From NCBI GenBank assembly GCA_905215815.1, contig CAJMRN010000006.1:1-47059 (forward strand): a stretch of DNA of 47,059 nucleotides, in the 5' to 3' direction. This DNA comes from an uncultured bacterium (GTDB lineage: Bacteria; Actinomycetota; Coriobacteriia; Coriobacteriales; Coriobacteriaceae). Position numbers and translations under genes: made by a program. The stretch's first letter is position 1; every line of letters begins with the position of its first letter. The notes beneath the pieces were generated by a model. That model searched no databases. It was not told the DNA's origin and saw only the letters and a list, made by a program, of their open reading frames with translations. This document shows positions 39,914 through 47,059 of the stretch, piece by piece.

Positions 39914-41077
39914 CTAATACAGGCCCGCCTCGCGAATGGCCTCGACAGCCAAAGCGATCTGGTCGGGCGGCAAGACCAGCGCCATGCGCACGTGCCCCTC
40001 GCCCGAAGGACCAAAGCTCGCGCCCGGCGTCACCACAACGCCGGCCTTCTCCATAAGCTCCTCGCAAAACGCCATGGAATCGGTGCGACCACCGGGAAGC
40101 TTGGCCCACACGAACATAGAGCCATGCGCGTTGGGACGCTCCCAGCCCAGGCCCTCAAGACCGTCGCACAGGGCATCGCGGCGCTCCTGGTACTTCAGAC
40201 GCTGCGCCTCGACCTCATCGCGCGGACCGTTCAGACAGGCGATAGCAGCCTTCTGGATCGGGAAGAACATACCAAAGTCGATCTGGCTGCGCAGCTTGGC
40301 AAAGGCCGAGACCACGTCCTCGCGGCCGACCAAAAAGCCGATACGCGCACCGGTGACGTTAAACGACTTGGAGAGCGAGAAGAACTCAACGCCCACCTCG
40401 AGCGCACCGGGATACTGCAAGAAGCTTCCGCCCGGCTCGCCGTCGAACACGATGTCGGAGTACGCGTTGTCGTGAACAATCAGTAGATCGTGCTCACGCG
40501 CGAAGGCGATAATCTCCTCGTAGACCTCGGGCGTACCCACCGAGCCGACCGGGTTCGCGGGCAACGAAACGATCATGTACTTGGCGCGATCGGCCACCTC
40601 GGGATCGATGCCCGCCACATAGGGCAGGTAATTGTGCTCCGCCACCAGCGGATAATACTCGAGTTTGGCGTCGGCGATCTTGGCCCCCGCCTCAAAAACC
40701 GGGTAGCACGGATCGGGAACTAGAATGGTGTCACCCGGATCGAGCAGGGCCAGGCCCAAATGACCCACGCCCTCCTGCGTGCCGTTGCACGACTGCACCA
40801 TGGACGGCGTAATGCCCGAAACGCCAAAGCGACGCTCGTAGTAATCGCACACGGCTTGCTTAAGCTCAGGCAGGTCGCGCAGGGCGTACTTCCACATCTC
40901 GGGATCTTGGGCCGCCTGCGTGAGCGCCTCGACCACGTGGTCGTACGGCTTAAAGTCGGGCGTGCCCACGCTCATGTTGTAAATGGTCTTGCCCTGAGCC
41001 TTCAGCGCGAGAAGCTTGTTGTTGAGCGAGGCGAAGACCTCCGCGCCAAAGCGGTCGAGACGCTGCGATGCCTGCAT
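39914..41077 (-). CDS. PLP-dependent class I/II aminotransferase (LL-DAP or N-acetyl-DAP aminotransferase-like)
   Basis: Fold-type I aminotransferase of 387 residues. The PLP lysine is in FFSLSKSFNVTGARIGF; N-terminal YNMSVGTPDFKPYDH, the substrate-site NGTQEGVGHL, DPCYPVFEAG and NPVGSVGTPEVYEEI are typical of the aspartate/DAP aminotransferase group. In the acetylase lysine pathway a PatA/DapX-type enzyme of this family aminates N-acetyl-2-amino-6-oxopimelate; with dapH in the window this is the leading hypothesis, but a general alanine or aromatic aminotransferase cannot be excluded. AAAGGTGG precedes ATG 41077. Confidence 0.87.
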   Translation of the reverse strand: MQASQRLDRFGAEVFASLNNKLLALKAQGKTIYNMSVGTPDFKPYDHVVEALTQAAQDPEMWKYALRDLPELKQAVCDYYERRFGVSGITPSMVQSCNGTQEGVGHLGLALLDPGDTILVPDPCYPVFEAGAKIADAKLEYYPLVAEHNYLPYVAGIDPEVADRAKYMIVSLPANPVGSVGTPEVYEEIIAFAREHDLLIVHDNAYSDIVFDGEPGGSFLQYPGALEVGVEFFSLSKSFNVTGARIGFLVGREDVVSAFAKLRSQIDFGMFFPIQKAAIACLNGPRDEVEAQRLKYQERRDALCDGLEGLGWERPNAHGSMFVWAKLPGGRTDSMAFCEELMEKAGVVVTPGASFGPSGEGHVRMALVLPPDQIALAVEAIREAGLY

Positions 41078-41094
41078 GGTGCCACCTTTCGATA

Positions 41095-41126
41095 TGAAAA
41101 ACGCGGCGCTCTGACAAGAGCGCCGC
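41095..41126 (-). terminator. Intrinsic terminator between nadE and the aminotransferase gene
   Basis: GCGGCGCTCT (41103-41112) faces AGAGCGCCGC (41117-41126) across GACA, followed on the minus strand by GTTTTTC. It is 70 bases after the nadE stop and 18 before the aminotransferase start, so it may also attenuate read-through. Confidence 0.82.
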
Positions 41127-41195
41127 GCGATACGGGCCATCAGATTGCAAAAGTGTAACGCTTGCAACCCCCGTATTGGTTCAATTTAGCCAACC

Positions 41196-43196
41196 TTAGT
41201 CAACTGCATCGAGCGCGTCGATCTGCGCAAGCCACAGATGCGAGCTGGCGTCACTCGGCATACGCCAATCGCCGCGCGGGCTGAGTGTCACCGAGCCCAC
41301 CTTGGGACCATCGGGCAGACAGCTGCGCTTAAACTGCTGGGCAAAGAAGCGACGGTAGAACGTACGCAACCACGTGTGAACGGTCTTGGCGTCGTAGACG
41401 CCCTCAAAGCTCTTGAGCGCCATGCGGTAGATCTTGCCCGGCTCAAAGCCAAAACGCAGCAGGTAATAGAGGAAGTAATCGTGCAGCTCGTACGGCCCCA
41501 CCAAATCCTCGGTCTTCTGCGCAATCTCGCCATCGCCCGTGGGCGGCAGAAGCTCGGGGGACACTGGCGTATCGAGGATATCGAGCAGGACCTCGGCTAT
41601 GCGCCCACCAAAGACATCGGCCGCATAGCGCACCAGATGGCGCACAAGCGTCTTGGGCACGCTCGCGTTGACGGCGTACATGCTCATGTGGTCGCCGTTA
41701 TAGGTAGCCCAGCCGAGCGCCAGCTCCGACAGATCGCCCGTGCCGATGACAAAACCGCCAGCCTGGTTGGCCAGATCCATCAAAATCTGCGTACGCTCGC
41801 GCGCCTGGCTGTTCTCGTAGGTCACGTCCTGCACGGCCGGATCGTGCTCAATGTCCTTGAAGTGCTGTTCCACAGCTGCGTGGATCGAAACCTCGCGGAA
41901 GCTCACACCCAGGTCGCGGGCGAGCGACTCGGCATTCGACTTGGTGCGATGCGTCGTGCCAAAGCCGGGCATGGACACGGCCGTGATACCGGTGCGCGGC
42001 AGTCCCAGTGCATCGAAGGCGCGAACCGTCACGAGCAGCGCCAGCGTGGAGTCCAGGCCGCCTGAAAGACCGATGACAGCCGCCTTGGTGCCCGTATGGG
42101 CCAGGCGAGTCTTGAGGCCGGCGGTCTGCAGGTCGAGGATAGTCTCGCAACGCTCGGCCAGGTCGCCATGGTCGTCCGGCACAAAGGGCGCGCGGGGGAA
42201 GACACGGTCGATGTCGAACGCATCGCGCAGGACAGGTTCATCTGCCGGCACGCCCTCAAACGAAAATTCAACGGTCGTGGCCTCCGGCGCATCGTCCGCG
42301 CGCGTCCACGTCGTCGAGCGACGGCGCTCGGCAACCAGGCGGTCAAGGTCAACGTCGGCGACGGCCATGTCGCAGGTAAGCAGCTTGGTCGCGGCGAGCT
42401 TGGAGCCGTTTTCGTAGACGAGGTTCTCCCCCGCAAAGACCATGTCGGTCGTGGACTCGCCCTCGCTCGCGTCTGCATAGGCATAGGCGCAGTACAGGCG
42501 CGCGCTTTGGTTAGAGATGAGGCTGCGGCGGTAATCTGCCTTACCGATAATCTCGTCCGAGGCCGACGGGTTGAGAATCACCGTCGCACCGGCAAGCGCC
42601 ATCTCGGTCGAAGGGGGCGCCGGCACCCACAGGTCCTCACAGACCTCAACGCCCAGCACCAGGTCCTCGGCGCCCTCATCACAGCAGCGGTAGACAAGCC
42701 CCGAACCCAGCGGAACCGGACCCTGACCGGCAAACTCGACCCACACAGGATCCGCAGGCGCCGGAGCAAACCAACGGCGCTCATAGAACTCGCCATAGTT
42801 GGGCAGATACTTCTTGGCCGTAAGACCCAAAAGCTCACCCGCACAGCACACGGCGGCGCAGTTGTAGATGTTCTCGGCCACCGCCACGGGAAGACCGATG
42901 GTAAAGACAATCGGCAGCTCACGAGTCTCATCGAGGATATGCACCAGAGCAACCTCGCAGGCATGCAGCAGCGTGCGATTATGGAACAGGTCGGCCGCGG
43001 TATAGCCGGTCAGATTAAGCTCGGGCAGCACCAGCGTGCGAACGCCGCGCTCGGCAGCCTCGCGAACAGCCGCCAGTGCAACCTCGGCATTGCCCTCGAC
43101 ATCGGCCACGCGAATCTGCGGCGACGCCGCCGCCACACGCAAAAAGCCATCGTTCTTATTAGCCGAAACGCAGCATTGCCTTGTTGATCTGGACAC
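41196..43196 (-). CDS. nadE: Glutamine-dependent NAD+ synthetase
   Basis: Last step of NAD synthesis, amidating deamido-NAD with glutamine-derived ammonia. The N-terminal glutaminase (nitrilase-like) domain has Glu in LPELNLTGY, Lys in KKYLPNYGEFYE and Cys in GVEVCEDLW; the C-terminal synthetase has the PP-loop GLSGGLDSTLAL and GTGDLSELALGW. At 666 residues it is a full two-domain enzyme. The start is uncertain: GTG 43196 has AAGGGG upstream, but homologues may start nearer GFLRVAAASPQIRVADVEG. The first 15 residues look unconserved. Confidence 0.93.
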   Translation of the reverse strand: MSRSTRQCCVSANKNDGFLRVAAASPQIRVADVEGNAEVALAAVREAAERGVRTLVLPELNLTGYTAADLFHNRTLLHACEVALVHILDETRELPIVFTIGLPVAVAENIYNCAAVCCAGELLGLTAKKYLPNYGEFYERRWFAPAPADPVWVEFAGQGPVPLGSGLVYRCCDEGAEDLVLGVEVCEDLWVPAPPSTEMALAGATVILNPSASDEIIGKADYRRSLISNQSARLYCAYAYADASEGESTTDMVFAGENLVYENGSKLAATKLLTCDMAVADVDLDRLVAERRRSTTWTRADDAPEATTVEFSFEGVPADEPVLRDAFDIDRVFPRAPFVPDDHGDLAERCETILDLQTAGLKTRLAHTGTKAAVIGLSGGLDSTLALLVTVRAFDALGLPRTGITAVSMPGFGTTHRTKSNAESLARDLGVSFREVSIHAAVEQHFKDIEHDPAVQDVTYENSQARERTQILMDLANQAGGFVIGTGDLSELALGWATYNGDHMSMYAVNASVPKTLVRHLVRYAADVFGGRIAEVLLDILDTPVSPELLPPTGDGEIAQKTEDLVGPYELHDYFLYYLLRFGFEPGKIYRMALKSFEGVYDAKTVHTWLRTFYRRFFAQQFKRSCLPDGPKVGSVTLSPRGDWRMPSDASSHLWLAQIDALDAVD

Positions 43197-43384
43197 TGGA
43201 GGCCCCTTCTACCCTGAGATTCAGTCTAACGGACGTTCACATATCTCTAACTAGCCAAAGCAACCTCCCAGTTTACTGAGAGGCCAACCTGTGCTAAAAG
43301 CATGTATTTCAAAAATATCTTTAATTAAAAAAGGAGAAATCGATAATCGACTTCTCCTTTAAGCGAGGCGAGTAAATTCCGAAA
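43197..43384. other. Intergenic boundary between GC-rich core and AT-rich cassette
   Basis: The 188 bases contain the terminator of the radical SAM cassette (separate entry), a small CTCCCAGT/ACTGAGAG hairpin near 43266, and the leader of nadE. Base composition shifts from GC-rich to AT-rich across it. No gene was found. Confidence 0.4.
43327..43360 (-). terminator. Intrinsic terminator of the radical SAM peptide operon
   Basis: AAAGGAGAA (43330-43338) faces TTCTCCTTT (43352-43360). On the minus strand the stem is followed by TTTTAATTAAAG, lying 25 bases after the peptide stop codon, so the peptide is the last gene of the transcript. Confidence 0.82.
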
Positions 43385-43495
43385 CTAATGGCAGAATTTA
43401 TCCATGTAGTCCTCAAAGTCGAACACTTCCACCACGACGCCCTCTTCCTGAAACTCTTTCAGTTGCTCCAAGAGATCTTTGTTAATAACGTCCAT
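43385..43495 (-). CDS. 36-residue acidic peptide, candidate radical-SAM-modified precursor
   Basis: A 36-codon frame begins ATG at 43495, seven bases after the perfect Shine-Dalgarno AGGAGG, which overlaps the radical SAM gene's stop region; the gap between the two genes is 13 bases. The product starts MDVINKDLLEQLKEFQEEG (a short amphipathic, leader-like helix), continues VVVEVFDFEDYMDKFCH and stops at TAG. It has one Cys, next to the last residue, three Phe, one Tyr and four Val. Acidic residues dominate. A terminator follows within 30 bases. I know no family that matches. Position, strong ribosome site and the leader-like first half make it a candidate RiPP precursor with core in the second half. 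It could instead be a regulatory or toxin-like small protein. Confidence 0.72.
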   Translation of the reverse strand: MDVINKDLLEQLKEFQEEGVVVEVFDFEDYMDKFCH

Positions 43496-43508
43496 GCAGA
43501 AACCTCCT

Positions 43509-45830
43509 CTATCTAATCAATTGTAGTATATCTGCTTTCATGCAATTATCAACCAACTTGTTTAATTGCTCCTCGTTTGCCGATAGTCCCTCTTTTTTCA
43601 AAATGTCGCGCACCTCGTTCTTAGTAATCGGCTTTTCAAACAACGAAAGCAAAGCGAACGAAAAATCATTAACCGCACACATTCTATGGGTGGCACAACT
43701 CAGCAGTACTCTTAACCCCTCTTTTGAGCGTCCGACTTCTTTCACAAACGAACTTTTAACCAATTGAAAACCATTATCGTGCATTACATAATCGGCATCG
43801 ATATTTGTATTCAGCAATCCATAATGCAACAGTTCTTCTATCGCCCTTGTCAGCTCGAGGTCGCCCTGATCAAGGATAAGAGAAATGCTACAATCGGCCT
43901 CCAATAAACGGGCCAACTTAAGGTATACCAACTGGGAAACAGCATAGACATGATGGTATTCAGAATTATAGAAGTAGGCAAATGGCTCAACGAGCACGAC
44001 AGAGGTCTTGGAATCCAGCCAGATTCGATCAGCTGGATTTAGACTAGTTAGCCGTCGCTTTACTTTGGTCAAATGTCCCTTATACCTGACAGCGTGAATA
44101 GAATCTAGGATCCAGGTCACCTCTGAAATATGAAGCCGCTGGGGCAAGTCAATTGTGTCGCTACCGTTTATGACCTCTTGCATATAAAAATCAATATGAT
44201 GCTCATCAGATAAGGATTTTGCTTCATTTAAAGTTAAACCAGTGCCTGAAACATAATCCACTTCGAGGCGCAAATCCTCATATTGGGACTTCGGCATTAC
44301 AGAGACACCATACTTATCGGGATGATTCCAAACATCCGACCCCATAACGAGACCAAAATTCGTAAATCCTCTCGTGGAATATGGAACACCACATACCTGT
44401 TTTGAATAATTCAAAACATTCTCTGTATAAGCTAAGGTGTTCAGAGCCTCTTCTTTAGTTTCGGTCGGGAAGCCAATCATAAAGAATAGATGAACAGGAA
44501 TACCCGCATTGAGACAATCATGGATATTGCGATCAATCCAATCAACTCTCGTGTTCTTCTTCATTAGATCAAGAACTCTTTGGTTGTATGACTCGAGGCC
44601 AAACTGAATCTGCCTACATCCACTTTGGTATATCTTGTTGAAAACGTCTGTACTTAGGGTTGGAGAGAACCTCGTTTCTCCATGCCAGAAAAACGTTTTT
44701 CCCGATGCGTTTATTTCATCCGCGAGTTGCTCCATTCTTTTGCCTTCGAATGTTTCATCCACAAAAGAGAAAACTCTCGTGCCGTATTTTTCATTTAACC
44801 GACACATTATTTCAAATACTCTCGATATAGGCATCTTTCGGTAACAACCACCGGTAGCACCGGGAATGGTGCAGAAGGCGCAATGATTAAAACACTGCCT
44901 AGAGGAATAAACCGGCAATATTAACTCAGGCATGAAGTATTTAGAAAGGGCGAAGCCATCGAAATCGGGAACTGTATCGTTGATAAATGTTTGCTCAATC
45001 CGATGGTTTTTATATATCTTTCCACCTTTAGCATGGCAAAGGTTTGGAACACAGTCGAGATTGTCATCACCGGAGTCAAGAGCCTCAAGAAGACGTGCAA
45101 GCGGCTCTTCGCCGTCATACATCATTATCGAATCAATGTATTCAAAAAAGGGATGCCATTCTTTCATGCAGTCATCTGCTAAACGAGTAATGTAATTGCC
45201 GCCCAATGAGACGTGTTTAACAGATGGACATTCTTCTTTAATCAGTTTCGCTAACGTAACTGCAGAAATCAATTGGAAACAGCCGCTCACCGAAATCCCA
45301 ATAAACTCAATTTTTTCCCTCTGAATACGCTTAAGAAAGGCAGTTTCATAGAAGGAAATAAACGGATTATGCAAGGTATCCGCAAGCGATTTCATTATTT
45401 CTGGTGTCGAATAATAATCATAGGGCAGATCTATGGAGTTGAACGTGTATTTAACTCCATACGAGACGTGATTTATGATATAGAGTGCATTTCTAAAAAT
45501 GTTTTCAGCATATTGTCTTTCTTTTAGATTAAAGTATCTCTTCGATCTGAAAATATCTTTTGCCTCGTCAACATTAAGTGCTGACTTTTGTATCAACTCG
45601 ATTGTTAATTGAACATTCGAACTAAACGAATCCTTTGATTCCCGATACCTTTTACAGCACTCTTCGACATGTCTAAAAGATAGGAGGTCATCGTAAAATT
45701 CCACGTTTAAGTCAACAATGTCAACTTTATATTGTTCAACCTCTTGAAGATATGACTTCAAAACAGGCAAGGCAAGATACGGCCCCACTGGACTCCATCC
45801 TGGGGGAAATACTAAAAGCGTTTTAGGCAT
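43509..45830 (-). CDS. B12-binding-type radical SAM protein, probable peptide maturase
   Basis: A 773-residue enzyme. The N-terminal half (about residues 1-260) resembles a Rossmann cobalamin-binding domain (LLVFPPGWSPVGPYLALPVL, IEFIGISVSGCFQLISAVTL, HVSLGGNYITRL). The radical SAM core starts at Cys313, Cys317, Cys320 in SSRQCFNHCAFC, and continues with FSFVDETFEG, QIQFGLESYNQRVLDLMKKN and LFFMIGFPTET. The C-terminal about 200 residues are unlike the core: two small repeats that may be winged-helix or RRE-like (AVSQLVYLKLARLLEADCSI and AVNDFSFALLSLFEKPITKN). The length and layout recall RiPP-maturing B12 radical SAM methyltransferases. It begins seven bases after the MFS stop and ends 13 before the peptide gene. 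Confidence 0.88.
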   Translation of the reverse strand: MPKTLLVFPPGWSPVGPYLALPVLKSYLQEVEQYKVDIVDLNVEFYDDLLSFRHVEECCKRYRESKDSFSSNVQLTIELIQKSALNVDEAKDIFRSKRYFNLKERQYAENIFRNALYIINHVSYGVKYTFNSIDLPYDYYSTPEIMKSLADTLHNPFISFYETAFLKRIQREKIEFIGISVSGCFQLISAVTLAKLIKEECPSVKHVSLGGNYITRLADDCMKEWHPFFEYIDSIMMYDGEEPLARLLEALDSGDDNLDCVPNLCHAKGGKIYKNHRIEQTFINDTVPDFDGFALSKYFMPELILPVYSSRQCFNHCAFCTIPGATGGCYRKMPISRVFEIMCRLNEKYGTRVFSFVDETFEGKRMEQLADEINASGKTFFWHGETRFSPTLSTDVFNKIYQSGCRQIQFGLESYNQRVLDLMKKNTRVDWIDRNIHDCLNAGIPVHLFFMIGFPTETKEEALNTLAYTENVLNYSKQVCGVPYSTRGFTNFGLVMGSDVWNHPDKYGVSVMPKSQYEDLRLEVDYVSGTGLTLNEAKSLSDEHHIDFYMQEVINGSDTIDLPQRLHISEVTWILDSIHAVRYKGHLTKVKRRLTSLNPADRIWLDSKTSVVLVEPFAYFYNSEYHHVYAVSQLVYLKLARLLEADCSISLILDQGDLELTRAIEELLHYGLLNTNIDADYVMHDNGFQLVKSSFVKEVGRSKEGLRVLLSCATHRMCAVNDFSFALLSLFEKPITKNEVRDILKKEGLSANEEQLNKLVDNCMKADILQLIR

Positions 45831-45837
45831 ATCAACG

Positions 45838-47022
45838 TCACATCTTTCGCAAATAATTCAATTGAAACGCAGCTACCATCATAATTGAAAATACACCAAG
45901 TCCTGTAACGAGAATTGAGAACATCGCGGTGCTCGTGAACAGCGAAACAAGGAGTGTTGAAATAACAACAGCAACCGATTGCAAAGACTCCCTAATTGAA
46001 AACAGGCTTATCGATTCAGATTCGTCTCTCGCCAAATCCTGCAGCGATGTTATGAGAAGCACATCTTGAATGGCGTTTCCGGCACCGACGATAAAAAGGA
46101 AAATAAACGATATCCCAGACGCATAACGATAGCCAAACGCCAGATACGCACCGAGCGCAAGATACGTCACAAAACAATATGATTTAACGCAATCGGAACC
46201 ACTAATTAAACGACCATATATTGTATTTCCGAACAACAGTCCGATTGTAAGACTACTCTGAAGGAATCCATATTGTATCGATGACGAGTCAAATTGCAAT
46301 TGCGCTATAGCTGGCAAAAGAGAATTCAGAGAGCCGAATGCCACGCCACTAGAAATATCGATTAATAGGAAACCAATTGCCAAGTGCTTCGCGCTAAGAT
46401 CACTAAATGCAGTCCTGTTTTTTTCATTTTTGCTTATCCCCTCTTTATCATTAACCTCGATAACCGACGGAACATCTCGCAGCAACCAGAACGACGCGGC
46501 AAAAGAAAGCGCGTCTAATGCAAGAACAGCCTCCGCCCCAAATTGAGCGACAACAAAACCGCCGGCAACTGGCCCCAGAACCATCATCAAATTCTGCAGA
46601 AACCCAAACGAATTATTAATTACGTCGCGATTGATACTATTCGTATTGGCTCTTAACAACGAGTAAAAGCAGGGCATTTCAACCGTTCGGCAAAGCGATA
46701 CCGCGCACGTAATAGCAAACATACTCCATTTACTATCAACAAAAATATAGCAAACGAATAATCCCGCGCGAATTAAGTCTGCCAATCTCATGGCCTGCAG
46801 TGTCCCGATACCCATCTTCTGAGGCAGCTGCGCGAGCGAAACTGAAAACAGAGAGGGGGCAAATCTGCAGCAGACCATCAAAGCAGTTGCAGAAACATCG
46901 TGAGTTACCTCGTAAATCAGCATTGGCAAAGCAATATTCGCACACCAATTGCCTATTTCGCTTATCCCTCTAGCAATATATAGGACCCGAACCGGATGGC
47001 TAGCTCTCAATACCGTGAACAT
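45838..47022 (-). CDS. MFS transporter (MFS_3/EntS-like), probable exporter
   Basis: Twelve-segment major facilitator of about 394 residues with the EntS-like sub-family start ISEIGNWCANIALPMLIYEV, followed by MVCCRFAPSLFSV, a central cytoplasmic loop (around EVNDKEGISKNEKNRTAF) and GSLNSLLPAIAQLQF opening the second half. Family members export siderophores, peptides or macrolides. It is the first gene seen in the cassette, upstream of the radical SAM enzyme by seven bases, and fits export of a modified peptide. GAGG lies before ATG 47022 (GTG 47025 is also in frame). Codon use is AT-rich, unlike nadE and the rest of the window. Confidence 0.88.
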   Translation of the reverse strand: MFTVLRASHPVRVLYIARGISEIGNWCANIALPMLIYEVTHDVSATALMVCCRFAPSLFSVSLAQLPQKMGIGTLQAMRLADLIRAGLFVCYIFVDSKWSMFAITCAVSLCRTVEMPCFYSLLRANTNSINRDVINNSFGFLQNLMMVLGPVAGGFVVAQFGAEAVLALDALSFAASFWLLRDVPSVIEVNDKEGISKNEKNRTAFSDLSAKHLAIGFLLIDISSGVAFGSLNSLLPAIAQLQFDSSSIQYGFLQSSLTIGLLFGNTIYGRLISGSDCVKSYCFVTYLALGAYLAFGYRYASGISFIFLFIVGAGNAIQDVLLITSLQDLARDESESISLFSIRESLQSVAVVISTLLVSLFTSTAMFSILVTGLGVFSIMMVAAFQLNYLRKM

Positions 47023-47059
47023 CACGATTAACCTCGTATTTCAGGCCTCGTTCATCCCT

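Noticed and set aside
47041..47059. Possible end (MNEA then stop) of a further gene upstream of the MFS transporter
   Set aside because: Only about five codons lie inside the window, too few to support a feature, although a precursor or enzyme gene could begin upstream.

Overview
The window looks like a chromosomal segment of a high-GC gut actinobacterium of the class Coriobacteriia, most likely Collinsella or a close relative. This is inferred from high GC3 codon use, Shine-Dalgarno-led genes, fermentative acetate and lactate genes, and dense intergenic palindromes. No database search was possible, so the genus is an inference.

Layout. 1-616: the 3' end of an IS3-family insertion sequence. 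753-5000 (minus): a beta-glucoside operon (EamA-type exporter, 6-phospho-beta-glucosidase, PTS IIBC) behind a leader that carries an intrinsic terminator. 5348-7571 (plus): DJ-1/PfpI, Maf and a P1 (DmpA) peptidase. 7934-10160 (minus): UDP-galactopyranose mutase and a glycosyltransferase. 10392-14243: pta, convergent with two tandem acetate kinase paralogues. 14391-18554 (minus): HIT protein, xseB, xseA, a YugP-like zinc protease and RNase D. 18653-21780 (plus): a lipid kinase-like protein, a 30-residue membrane peptide and a C69 dipeptidase broken by one amber codon. 21976-25363 (plus): a tryptophan leader peptide and attenuator followed by a complete ECF transporter (TrpP-like S component, fused double ATPase, EcfT). 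25500-30560: a MOSC fragment, a secreted lysozyme-like protein, a membrane Ser/Thr kinase, small regulators and membrane proteins, and a HigBA module.

30661-36028: the lysine and diaminopimelate region. A lysine riboswitch precedes a single open frame fusing LysA to DapA, followed by dapB and dapH. A divergent M20D amidohydrolase may be the N-acetyl-DAP deacetylase, and an aminotransferase at 39914-41077 could serve the same acetylase pathway. 36322-43196 (minus): a nucleoid-associated protein, a DUF2974 hydrolase, lactate dehydrogenase, the aminotransferase and NAD synthetase.

43330-47022 (minus) is visibly AT-richer and appears acquired. It holds an MFS exporter, a B12-binding-type radical SAM enzyme and a 36-codon acidic peptide gene with a strong Shine-Dalgarno sequence, closed by an intrinsic terminator. 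This has the form of a ribosomally synthesised, radical-SAM-modified peptide system, and I could not assign it to a named class. It is the best candidate for an undescribed system here. Other strong points are the trp attenuator on an ECF transporter, the LysA-DapA fusion with an internal ribosome site, and a family of long nested palindromes in intergenic gaps.
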